A DNA stretch of 5,033 nt from Nitriliruptoraceae bacterium (GTDB taxonomy: Bacteria > Actinomycetota > Nitriliruptoria > Nitriliruptorales > Nitriliruptoraceae): assembly GCA_007118045.1 (NCBI GenBank), contig SKTG01000239.1, positions 1 to 5,033 of the forward strand. The letters are read 5' to 3'. Positions 1 to 5,033 of the stretch are shown one piece after another. The first letter of the stretch is position 1. The number at the start of each line of letters is the position of its first letter. The notes under the pieces are model-generated. The model had not been told where the DNA came from. It ran no database searches and worked only from the letters and a program-made list of their open reading frames with translations. Position numbers and translations under genes: made by a program.

Positions 1-341
1 CCAGCCGCTGGCGAGAGACGAAGGAGCAGGTTCGAACCCTCACACGGGTCGAGCGACGACCACCATGCATCGTGCTCACATCACGAGCCGCTCCGCGACC
101 TCGCGGCCTTCGGGCCGAGCTGGGGCGTTCCTCCTACAGGGCTTCGGTGGCGGCATGGTTCACGTGAGCGAGCATCACGCTCACGCCCGTCACGCGCCCA
201 CTGGACAGCCTGCCCCCGTTGCTGCGTGACGTGCGACCGGTCCGAGCCGGCCCTGCGCCCGGAGATGGCCTGCCGTTCGACCCTGGCGGTCCCGTGATCG
301 CGGAACGATGCTGGGACAGCCATCCGAGGAACGGTAGCGGC
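1..341. other. Leader region with no convincing gene
   Basis: All three forward frames have open stretches here, but their translations are rich in His, Arg and Ser and look like no protein family I know. The reverse-strand open frames crossing this region also run through the universal stress protein gene and read as its shadows. The region holds a perfect 10-bp palindrome (GGTTCGAACC, 29-38) and the 8-bp inverted repeat listed separately. It ends with a GAGGA at 326-330, 11 bases before the ATG of the stress-protein gene. It probably contains that gene's promoter, but I cannot pick a convincing -35/-10 pair. A short 3' end of an upstream gene in the first ~170 bases cannot be excluded. Confidence 0.5.
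163..185. promoter_or_regulatory. 8-bp perfect inverted repeat, possible operator or hairpin
   Basis: The sequence CGTGAGCG is followed by a 7-base spacer and then its exact reverse complement CGCTCACG. It lies about 157 bases upstream of the stress-protein ATG, in a stretch with no supported gene. A dyad of this spacing could be a binding site for a dimeric regulator, or could fold as a stem-loop in the leader RNA. In a GC-rich 5-kb sequence one such repeat can also arise by chance, so the assignment is tentative. I saw no second copy in the window. Confidence 0.3.
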
Positions 342-821
342 ATGTACGAGATCGTGGTCGGCGTTGACGGCTCCGAGGCCTCCCACAGGGCACTCGCGTG
401 GGCCCTCGACGCCGCGAGTTCGCGCGGCGACACGGTCGTGGTGTTGATGCACGGCTACCGGTCTGGCGCGACACGTGACCCGCTCGCGTACTCCTACGCC
501 TATCTGCCGCCGACGACCGTGACGAGCCTGGTCGAGCAGGAGCGCACGTGGCAAGAGCAGCAAGAGACGCGGGCCCGGCAGCATTCCGAAACGCTGCTGG
601 AGGAAGCGCTGAAGGCGGTGGGGGGAGTCCCCGAGGGCGTCGTGATCAAGAAGATGTCGATGGCTCAAGACCCCACCCAGGGTCTGCTGAAGCACAGCGG
701 TGACACCGACCTGTTGGTGGTCGGGAGCCGTGGCCGCGGCGGGTTCAAGGGACTGTTGCTGGGGTCGGTGTCACAGCAGTGCGTGCACCATGCCCGCTGC
801 CCCGTCGTCGTGGTCCGATGA
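342..821 (+). CDS. Universal stress protein, UspA family, single domain
   Basis: This encodes a 159-residue cytosolic protein, the usual length for a single-domain Usp. Seen in the sequence: an N-terminal beta strand, IVVGVDGSEAS (residues 4-14), with the Asp9 expected to contact ATP; a Gln/Glu-rich helix around 64-92; and near the C-terminus the G-2x-G-9x-G(S/T) motif as GSRG (128-131) followed by GS at 141-142. It ends with the family-typical CPVVVVR. The intact glycine motif places it with the nucleotide-binding Usp subgroup rather than the UspA type lacking ATP binding. Family members act in stress survival and dormancy as ATP/AMP-responsive proteins; the partner here is unknown. I chose ATG 342 because homology begins exactly there and a GAGGA (326-330) precedes it. 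A TTG 41 codons upstream is open, but its extension is not protein-like. The gene appears monocistronic, with about 420 bases of unassigned sequence after its stop. Confidence 0.93.
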   Translation: MYEIVVGVDGSEASHRALAWALDAASSRGDTVVVLMHGYRSGATRDPLAYSYAYLPPTTVTSLVEQERTWQEQQETRARQHSETLLEEALKAVGGVPEGVVIKKMSMAQDPTQGLLKHSGDTDLLVVGSRGRGGFKGLLLGSVSQQCVHHARCPVVVVR

Positions 822-1242
822 GGCCCGGCGCCCACGGCATGATCGAACCCACGTACGTCGCGACTGGGCCGTCACCGGGACGGTGTCGCATGCGCCCGTC
901 ACGCCGCCAACGGGTGGTGGGCTGACGCCCCTGTGACCGAGAGCCACGACGCCGAGGACACCCGGGCAGTAGCCGCCAACACCGTGACCTCTGCACCGTC
1001 CCGTCGCAGCCACGAGCTCGTCGATGTTCACAGCCTGGGTGATGCGACCCACCACCGGACACTGGCCCACGACCGACGCCCCGAGCCACGCGCCAACACC
1101 GCGTTCCACCGCCTGCCCCGCTCGGGCAACCATCACGACCTCGGGTTCGTCGGGGTCGGCACGGCCGACGGCGCCAAGCGCCGGGGTGCGATCGGACTCT
1201 GCCACCTCGCCTGGCAGCGCGACACCGTCGACGAACTCGCCG
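822..1242. other. Gap without recognisable gene
   Basis: Both strands have open frames through this stretch. The forward frame starting with GTG 933 is His/Arg/Ser-rich and matches no family I know. The reverse frame (1253 down to 771) has a more protein-like Val/Gly/Ala/Asp/Glu composition, but it runs into the 3' end of the stress-protein gene, has no family signature I recognise, and may be a shadow or a remnant. A short dyad, CACCG-GGA-CGGTG (873-885), lies 51 bases after the stress-protein stop; it has no T-run and is too weak to call a terminator. The region probably combines spacer with the degraded 5' part of the MarR pseudogene that follows. Confidence 0.45.
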
Positions 1243-1620
1243 ACGCTCGGCACGGAGCTCGAAGCCCGAGTGCAACGCGACGCCGGGAAGAGCCACTTCC
1301 AGTTGGGCGATCGCGCTGCTCAGCGAGGCCCCGGGTCGCACGCTGGGATGAGCCAGCTGGCTGCGCAGGCCAACGCTTCGTTCTCCCGCCTCTCGCACGT
1401 CGTCTCCCGGCTCGAGAAGCGCGGATGGGTGGCGCGCCGACCGAGCCCCGACGACGCCCGCACGACCTGGCGAGCTCAGCGAGCCCGGCTGGCAACAGCT
1501 CGTCGCCACCGCCCCTGGCCACGTCCGCACCGTCCGCCGCTCGTGTTCGACGGACTCGAAGGGGGCGACGTGGACGAGCTGGCCCGGCTCTGCGCGGCGA
1601 TCCTGGACCGCATCGACAGC
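1243..1620 (+). pseudogene. MarR-family transcriptional regulator, multiply frameshifted remnant
   Basis: The pieces together read as a MarR-type winged-helix regulator, but in alternating frames. Piece 1 (1246-1302) reads LGTELEARVQRDAGKSHFQ. Piece 2 (1304-1345) reads WAIALLSEAPGRTL one frame on. Piece 3 (1348-1470) returns to the first frame with the recognition helix and wing: MSQLAAQANAS, RLSHVVSRLEKRGWV, then the wing RRPSPDDAR. Piece 4 (1472-1540) reads ELSEPGWQQLVATAPGHVRT in the second frame. Piece 5 (1540-1620) returns with LVFDGLEGGDVDELARLC and the C-terminal dimerisation helix. The junctions fit losses of 2, 1, 2 and 1 bases. No plausible start is seen, and no in-frame stop follows before the next gene. 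MarR proteins are dimeric repressors that usually sense phenolic or stress ligands and control neighbouring genes. This copy cannot give a full product as sequenced, although the residues between junctions remain well conserved, suggesting recent decay or, less likely, sequence error. Confidence 0.82.
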
Positions 1621-1668
1621 CGCTGCCGCCGGACCTTTCGAGGTACGCACGCGCACGGCCGCAACGAC

Positions 1669-1674
1669 AGGAGG
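1669..1674 (+). promoter_or_regulatory. Strong Shine-Dalgarno site for the SnoaL-like gene
   Basis: A perfect AGGAGG sits 8 bases before ATG 1683. It decides the start of the SnoaL-like gene, because the same frame is open for another 250 codons upstream, back to GTG 933, and a gene finder would be tempted to extend it. Confidence 0.85.
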
Positions 1675-1682
1675 ACGACGGC

Positions 1683-2054
1683 ATGCCCAAGGACCTGCGC
1701 GCCCGCAGCCCGGAGGAGGTCTTCGACGACCACCTGCGGCTGGCCGCCGAGCACCGCTTCGACGAGGACATCGCACGCAACGTCGCACCCGACTGCGTCA
1801 TCCTCGAACGCCGCGGGATCTTCCACGGACGCGACGGCGCGCTCGAGCTCGCCCGGCTCCTCGAGGAGGAACTCCCGGCTGCCCCGTACGTCTACACCAA
1901 CCGTCTGGTCTCCGGACGGATCGCGTTCCTGGAGTGGACGGCCGAAGCCGCCACCGCCCGGGTCCGTGACGGGGCCGATTCCTTCGTGATCGAGGACGGA
2001 TGGATCGTCGCTCAGACCATCCACTACACCGTCGAGCCCGGCGGGGGTCGATGA
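1683..2054 (+). CDS. SnoaL/NTF2-like family protein
   Basis: This encodes 123 residues, a normal length for a small single-domain nuclear transport factor 2-like (SnoaL-like) alpha+beta-barrel protein. The N-terminal helix SPEEVFDDHLRLAAEHRFDEDI (9-30) is followed by the family pattern in which a flawed-polynucleotide strand (VAPDCVILE, 34-42) leads to FHGRDGALELARLLEEELP (47-65). The sheet strands are YVYTNRLVSGRIAFLEWTAEA (69-89) and the closing segment is DSFVIEDGWIVAQTIHYTVEP (99-119). The fold is used by ketosteroid isomerase-like enzymes, polyketide cyclases and many uncharacterised ligand-binding proteins. I cannot assign a substrate, and there is no signal peptide, so it should be cytosolic. 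The start rests on the AGGAGG 8 bases upstream and on homology beginning at this Met. The upstream in-frame extension to 933 runs through the MarR pseudogene and is not part of the protein. It may once have been controlled by that regulator. Confidence 0.9.
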   Translation: MPKDLRARSPEEVFDDHLRLAAEHRFDEDIARNVAPDCVILERRGIFHGRDGALELARLLEEELPAAPYVYTNRLVSGRIAFLEWTAEAATARVRDGADSFVIEDGWIVAQTIHYTVEPGGGR

Positions 2055-2070
2055 GCGGCCCGTCGGCCGC
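2055..2070 (+). terminator. Hairpin directly after the SnoaL-like gene
   Basis: GCGGCC, a CGTC loop and GGCCGC form a perfect 6-bp all-G/C stem beginning at the first base after the stop codon. There is no T-run behind it, so it is not a canonical intrinsic terminator. In high-GC organisms such U-less hairpins can still stop transcription or protect the mRNA 3' end. The remaining ~140 bases before the ABC gene could then hold a separate promoter, which I cannot locate with confidence. Confidence 0.3.
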
Positions 2071-2208
2071 CCCAGCGCGCAGGCCGGGTCGGAGGTCCCG
2101 CGCGTCGGGATGCCTCGGACCCTGCCCTCGTCACGCGGGAGCGACCACGATGTAGGCAGTGGCCAGAGCCCCACCTCATGGACCTGTCCGCCACACCAAG
2201 GAGCTCCG

Positions 2209-3426
2209 ATGGACGGTCCTCTGCTGTGGGTCGTCGTCGGTCTCGCGGTGCTCGCCGTCCTCGGTATCGCGGGCGCGCTGTGGGACCTGAGTCGCAGCGA
2301 GGTTCGCGGCTTACCGCGCTGGGCTTGGGCGCTGGTGATCGTGGTCGTGTCGTTCCCCCTCGGTGTGCTCCTCTACCTCGTCCTGGGCCGTGTGCCCCGT
2401 GGGATGTCGACCACGGCGACGTGGCAGGCATCGCCCGCGGACACGCCGCCGCCACCCACCGACCCCACGCACGACCTGGGTGCAGCGAGCCTCGACCGGG
2501 CAGCGGCCGCGACGGCACGCGCGGGCGAGGTCACCGACCGGTCCGGCGATGCGGTGATCGCCACCTCCGCGGTACGGAAGGTGTACGGAGACGAGGTGGC
2601 TCTCGAAGCCGTGGACGTCCTCGTGCCCCGCGGCGCCACCTACGGGCTCATCGGCCCGAACGGGGCGGGGAAGACCACGATGCTCTCGATCCTCGCCGGG
2701 TTGCGTCGGCCGACCACGGGCGAGATCCACCTCGGGGTCGAGCGTCGCCGCATCGCGAGCCTGGTCGACACCCCGCTCTTCGAGCCGTGGCTGACGGCTC
2801 GCGAGGTCGTCGATCTGGCGCGCCACCTGGTCGCCGCGGACCTACCGGAGGACCGGGTGGACGCCGCGATCGCCGAGGTCGGGCTGTCGGAGGCGGCCGA
2901 TCGTCGGACGGGTGCGTTCTCACGAGGGATGCTCCAACGGCTCGGGCTCGCGACCTGCCTGGTCGGGGACCCGGAGGTGCTGCTGCTCGACGAACCGTCC
3001 TCGGCACTGGACCCGGCCGGACGGCGCGAGGTGCTGGACCTGATCGGCCAGCTGTCAGGCACCAAGACCGTGCTCTTGTCGACCCACATCCTCGGTGACG
3101 TGCAGCAGGTCTGCGACGTCGTCGGTGTCATCGATCACGGTCACCTGCGCTACCAGGGCCCGATCGAGGACCTGCTGCAGCGCACCTCCTCGGCGTACGC
3201 CCTGCACGTTCGTCCGACCGCCGCTGCTCTGCTCGCCGACCTGGCAACCCGACCCTGGGTCGACGCCGTCGAGGAACTCGCCGCGGGGCGGCTCCGATTG
3301 GTCACCTCGGACGCCCCGACCGCGGAGCTGGAGCTCCCCCGGCTGGTTGCCGACCGTGGCCTCTCGTTGGTGTCCTTCTTCCCGGCAACCGACCTGGAGA
3401 CCGCCTTCCTGGAGCTGACGCGATGA
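2209..3426 (+). CDS. ABC exporter ATPase fused to an N-terminal PLDc_N-type membrane module
   Basis: This encodes 405 residues. Residues 1-62 form a two-helix membrane module: helix 1 about 4-24, a basic LPRW segment at 35-38, and helix 2 about 39-60 ending in FPLGVLLYLVLGR. This is the pattern of the phospholipase D-nuclease N-terminal (PLDc_N) domain. A Pro/Thr/Ala-rich linker (about 63-115) leads to an ABC ATPase (about 116-325) with Walker A GPNGAGKTT (149-157), signature FSRGMLQRLG (237-246), Walker B LLLDEP (258-263), D-loop SALD (265-268) and H-loop His293. The rest resembles the C-terminal extension of drug/antibiotic-type exporter ATPases. It should hydrolyse ATP to drive the permease encoded next. 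It is odd in two ways: the Q-loop region is short (GEIHLGVERRRIASLVDTP), with Asp187 about where Gln is expected, and the signature is SRGMLQ rather than LSGGQ. Start ATG 2209 is preceded by AAGGAG (2198-2203, 5 bases away); an upstream in-frame ATG at 2110 adds 33 non-protein-like residues. The stop overlaps the permease start as ATGA. Substrate unknown. Confidence 0.9.
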   Translation: MDGPLLWVVVGLAVLAVLGIAGALWDLSRSEVRGLPRWAWALVIVVVSFPLGVLLYLVLGRVPRGMSTTATWQASPADTPPPPTDPTHDLGAASLDRAAAATARAGEVTDRSGDAVIATSAVRKVYGDEVALEAVDVLVPRGATYGLIGPNGAGKTTMLSILAGLRRPTTGEIHLGVERRRIASLVDTPLFEPWLTAREVVDLARHLVAADLPEDRVDAAIAEVGLSEAADRRTGAFSRGMLQRLGLATCLVGDPEVLLLDEPSSALDPAGRREVLDLIGQLSGTKTVLLSTHILGDVQQVCDVVGVIDHGHLRYQGPIEDLLQRTSSAYALHVRPTAAALLADLATRPWVDAVEELAAGRLRLVTSDAPTAELELPRLVADRGLSLVSFFPATDLETAFLELTR

Positions 3427-4169
3427 GCCTGTGGCGACTCGAGGTGCTGCGACTGGTCCGCACCCACCGTTGGACGATCGTCGTCGGCGTCTACGTGGCG
3501 TTCGCCGTGCTCGGCGCCATCAGCGCCCGCTACATGGGCGAACTCATGGCGAACTTCGCCAGCGACATGGTGATCGAGGTTCCCCAACCGCGCCCCGTGG
3601 ACGGTGTGGCTCAGTTCCTCGGCAACGTGACCCAGATCGGTCTGCTGGCGATCGTGATCGTGGCCGCGGCTTCACTGACCATCGACGCGCGCATCGAGGT
3701 CGCCGCGTTCCTGCGGAGCCGGGTCGAACGTGCACGCACGCTGCTGTGGCCGCGGTACGTGACCACGACCCTGCTGGCGGTGCTCTCGCTCGTACTGGGG
3801 ACCACGATCACCTGGGCCCTGACCCACGTCCTCATCGGCGAGCTGCCTGCCGTGGCGATGATCGTCGGCACGCTGTACGGAGCGCTCTACCTGGTGTTCG
3901 CCGTAGCGGTCGTCGCGGCGATCGCCGGCCTGGTTCGGGGCACCACGGCGACGGTGTTCCTCTCGCTGCTCGCGCTGCTCCTGCTCCCCATATCGGGGCT
4001 GTTCCCGCCGGTTCAGCCGTGGCTGCCCAGCCACCTCGTCGGCGCCGTCGCCTCGATGGTGGAAGGCACGCCCGCATCCGAGTACGTCCGGGCGATGCTG
4101 GTGACGCTGGCCGCGGTCCCCGCGCTGCTCACCGTGGCTGCGTCGGGCCTGGAACGTCGGGAACTCTGA
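3423..4169 (+). CDS. ABC-2-type transporter permease
   Basis: This encodes a 248-residue integral membrane protein with about six hydrophobic segments: roughly 16-34, 66-86, 112-133, 143-171 (dense, possibly one long or two short helices), 174-194 and 223-241. The layout matches ABC-2-type permeases: a short basic cytoplasmic N-terminus (MSLWRLEVLRLVRTHRW), an outer loop after helix 1 (about 36-64), the SLTIDARIEVAAFLRSRVERART cytoplasmic coupling segment (84-106) before helix 3, and a Pro-rich loop before the last helix. It probably dimerises to form the export channel powered by the ATPase encoded just upstream. Its ATG overlaps that gene's TGA in ATGA, a sign of translational coupling and fixed stoichiometry. 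No strong family name beyond ABC-2 permease is justified. Lipid, peptide or drug export are all possible substrates. It appears to end the operon, since 520 bases separate it from the next gene. Confidence 0.88.
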   Translation: MSLWRLEVLRLVRTHRWTIVVGVYVAFAVLGAISARYMGELMANFASDMVIEVPQPRPVDGVAQFLGNVTQIGLLAIVIVAAASLTIDARIEVAAFLRSRVERARTLLWPRYVTTTLLAVLSLVLGTTITWALTHVLIGELPAVAMIVGTLYGALYLVFAVAVVAAIAGLVRGTTATVFLSLLALLLLPISGLFPPVQPWLPSHLVGAVASMVEGTPASEYVRAMLVTLAAVPALLTVAASGLERREL

Positions 4170-4406
4170 CCTCCAGCTGACCGCCGCCGCGTGTTAGCCT
4201 CAAGACCCCGAGTTGGCGGACCGGGCGTATCGGACGGCTCGTGTGATGTTCGGTTCTTCGACCCCGGACGATGTGAGTCCCCGCGGCTCGGCCGTGCGCA
4301 CGGAGCAGCCTCGACAGCGTCACCCACGCGTGGATCACGCGGTCCTCGCGCGCCAGCGAGCGCGAACGGCGCACCTCGGTAGCGGCACCGACGCCCTCGT
4401 CCAGCC

Positions 4407-4421
4407 CGGGCTCGAAGCCCG
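4407..4421. repeat. 6-bp stem, 3-base loop hairpin
   Basis: CGGGCT, a CGA loop and AGCCCG form a perfect stem. It lies 238 bases after the permease stop, so it is a poor candidate for that operon's terminator and has no T-run. It is recorded because it is one of a cluster of dyads in the gap before the symporter gene. Confidence 0.3.
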
Positions 4422-4443
4422 CTTCGAAGTCAGCGCCTGCCCA

Positions 4444-4461
4444 CCCCGTGGCTACGCGGGG
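4444..4461. repeat. 7-bp stem, GCTA loop hairpin
   Basis: CCCCGTG pairs with CGCGGGG around a GCTA tetraloop, with six Watson-Crick pairs and one G-T wobble. It is the strongest hairpin in the gap but lacks a T-run. Possible roles are part of a transcribed leader for the symporter gene or a weak terminator; neither is shown by the sequence. Confidence 0.3.
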
Positions 4462-4689
4462 ACGATGATCGTGGGCCCTCCGAGCTCGTTGCCGACGGGG
4501 CCACCTCCCGGCCGGCTGCGACGGGCTCGCCCCCGGCCATCGTGCGCCGTCGCTCGCGTCCACGTCGTCCTGTCGCTGTTGCGGGCCTCGACGTCGGGGC
4601 GGTCGCGAGACATCGCACCCCAGCCCTGCTCGCTCGTGAGGACATCCAGCTTCACATGACCGCTGGGGAGACCAGAGGACGGAGCCGCC

Positions 4690-5033
4690 ATGACGGGCAA
4701 CGAGTTCGGTTTCGCTCTGATCCTCCTGGGACTGCTGCTGGGTCTTGGCAAATGGATCCGGGTGAAGTCGAAGACGTCCCAGAAGCTGTTCCTGCCGACC
4801 TCGATCATCGCCGGGGGCATCGCACTGCTGCTGGGGCCGGACGTCTTCGGTCGCCTGGCCGACGCACTCGGCTTCGACGGCTTCGTCGAGGGTGGTTTGT
4901 TCACCGAACCCATCATGGAGGTGTGGAGCACGCTGCCGGGGTTGCTGATCTCCGTGGTCTTCGCCGCGCTGTTCCTCGGTGAACGCATCCCGAAGGCCAA
5001 GGAGGCCGTCTCCCTGGCCGGCCCGCAGCTGAG
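4690..5033 (+). CDS. Sodium/glutamate symporter (GltS/ESS-like), N-terminal part, cut by window end
   Basis: The first 114 codons are present and the frame runs off the window. The N-terminus has a first membrane helix (about 5-20), a basic loop, KWIRVKSKTSQKLF (21-34), then LPTSIIAGGIALLLGPD (35-51) as the second helix. After a loop of about 30 residues comes the family-typical VWSTLPGLLISVVFAALFLGERIP (78-101). This order (LP-S-IIAG, then a W-S-LPG segment followed by FAALFLG-RIP) fits the sodium:glutamate symporter family as found in many bacteria, inner-membrane carriers that take up acidic amino acids with Na+. Substrate specificity in distant members is not established, so glutamate is an inference. 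Start ATG 4690 has GGAG (4681-4684) 5 bases upstream and AGAGGA a little further back. No operon partner is visible in the window. Confidence 0.85.
   Translation, partial: MTGNEFGFALILLGLLLGLGKWIRVKSKTSQKLFLPTSIIAGGIALLLGPDVFGRLADALGFDGFVEGGLFTEPIMEVWSTLPGLLISVVFAALFLGERIPKAKEAVSLAGPQL

Larger units (their letters stand above)
4170..4689. other. 520-base gap with hairpins, no convincing gene
   Basis: Open frames exist on both strands. A forward one starts at TTG 4213 and ends near 4659; a reverse one runs from about 4563 to 4129 and overlaps the permease end. Neither has a ribosome-binding site at a sensible distance or a family pattern I recognise. The stretch holds several perfect or near-perfect dyads: a 10-bp palindrome CCACGCGTGG (4324-4333), TCGCGC/GCGCGA with an 8-base loop (4346-4365), and the two hairpins listed separately. 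Its 3' end supplies the ribosome-binding site of the symporter gene, and its promoter probably also lies there. It may be a decayed gene, a leader RNA, or plain spacer. Confidence 0.5.

Noticed and set aside
29..40. tRNA-like T-arm sequence (GGTTCGAACCCT)
   Set aside because: The TTCGAAC loop resembles a tRNA T-loop, but only about three base pairs of the T-stem form, and no acceptor, anticodon or D-arm can be found around it. It is better seen as a simple palindrome.
219..341. N-terminal extension of the universal stress protein from TTG 219
   Set aside because: The 41 extra residues are not protein-like and have no family match, while the conserved Usp N-terminus begins exactly at ATG 342 behind a GAGGA.
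873..885. Short dyad CACCG-GGA-CGGTG after the stress-protein gene as a terminator
   Set aside because: The stem is only 5 bp with no extension and no T-run, so it is indistinguishable from chance in this base composition.
1024..1989. 321-codon forward open frame crossing the MarR and SnoaL regions
   Set aside because: Only parts of it (1246-1302, 1348-1470, 1540-1620) are genuine MarR sequence; the rest, including everything opposite the SnoaL-like gene, is out-of-frame shadow.
2110..2208. Upstream ATG start for the ABC ATPase fusion
   Set aside because: The 33 added residues are polar and unlike the family, whereas ATG 2209 has AAGGAG five bases upstream and starts directly at the membrane module.
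4213..4659. Forward 148-codon frame in the gap before the symporter gene
   Set aside because: It starts with TTG and has no ribosome-binding site. Its Arg/Ser/Pro/His-rich translation matches no family I know, and an equally long reverse frame overlaps it, as expected of GC-rich non-coding sequence.

Overview
The window is a high-GC, tightly G/C-biased bacterial sequence. Codon choice, GTG/TTG-rich alternative frames and the protein families point to Actinomycetota or a close high-GC relative. Nothing here allows a genus call. All supported genes lie on the + strand. There are no rRNA or tRNA genes, no CRISPR arrays, no insertion sequences and no phage genes that I can support.

Layout. Bases 1-341 are a leader with no convincing gene, containing an 8-bp perfect inverted repeat (163-185). 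342-821 encodes a single-domain UspA-type universal stress protein with an intact nucleotide-binding motif. 822-1242 holds no recognisable gene. 1243-1620 is a decayed MarR-family regulator: its winged-helix sequence is still readable, but only by changing frame four times, and both ends are missing. 1683-2054 encodes an intact SnoaL/NTF2-like small protein with an excellent Shine-Dalgarno site. 2209-3426 and 3423-4169 form a two-gene ABC exporter. The first gene is a fusion of a PLDc_N-type two-helix membrane module to an ABC ATPase; the second is a six-helix ABC-2-type permease, coupled to it by an ATGA stop/start overlap. 4170-4689 is a 520-base gap with several short hairpins and no convincing gene. 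4690 to the window end is the N-terminal part of a GltS-like sodium/glutamate symporter family protein.

How it works together. The clear functional unit is the exporter pair, in which the ATPase appears permanently anchored to the membrane by its own N-terminal helices. The MarR remnant just upstream of the SnoaL gene suggests that a regulator/effector pair once existed there and has lost its regulator. The universal stress protein, the SnoaL protein and the symporter look like independent accessory or housekeeping genes.

I do not see strong evidence for a wholly new system. The points most worth a second look are the multiply frameshifted MarR gene, with its misleading 373-codon open frame running into the SnoaL gene, and the PLDc_N-ABC fusion, which has a shortened, non-canonical Q-loop region.
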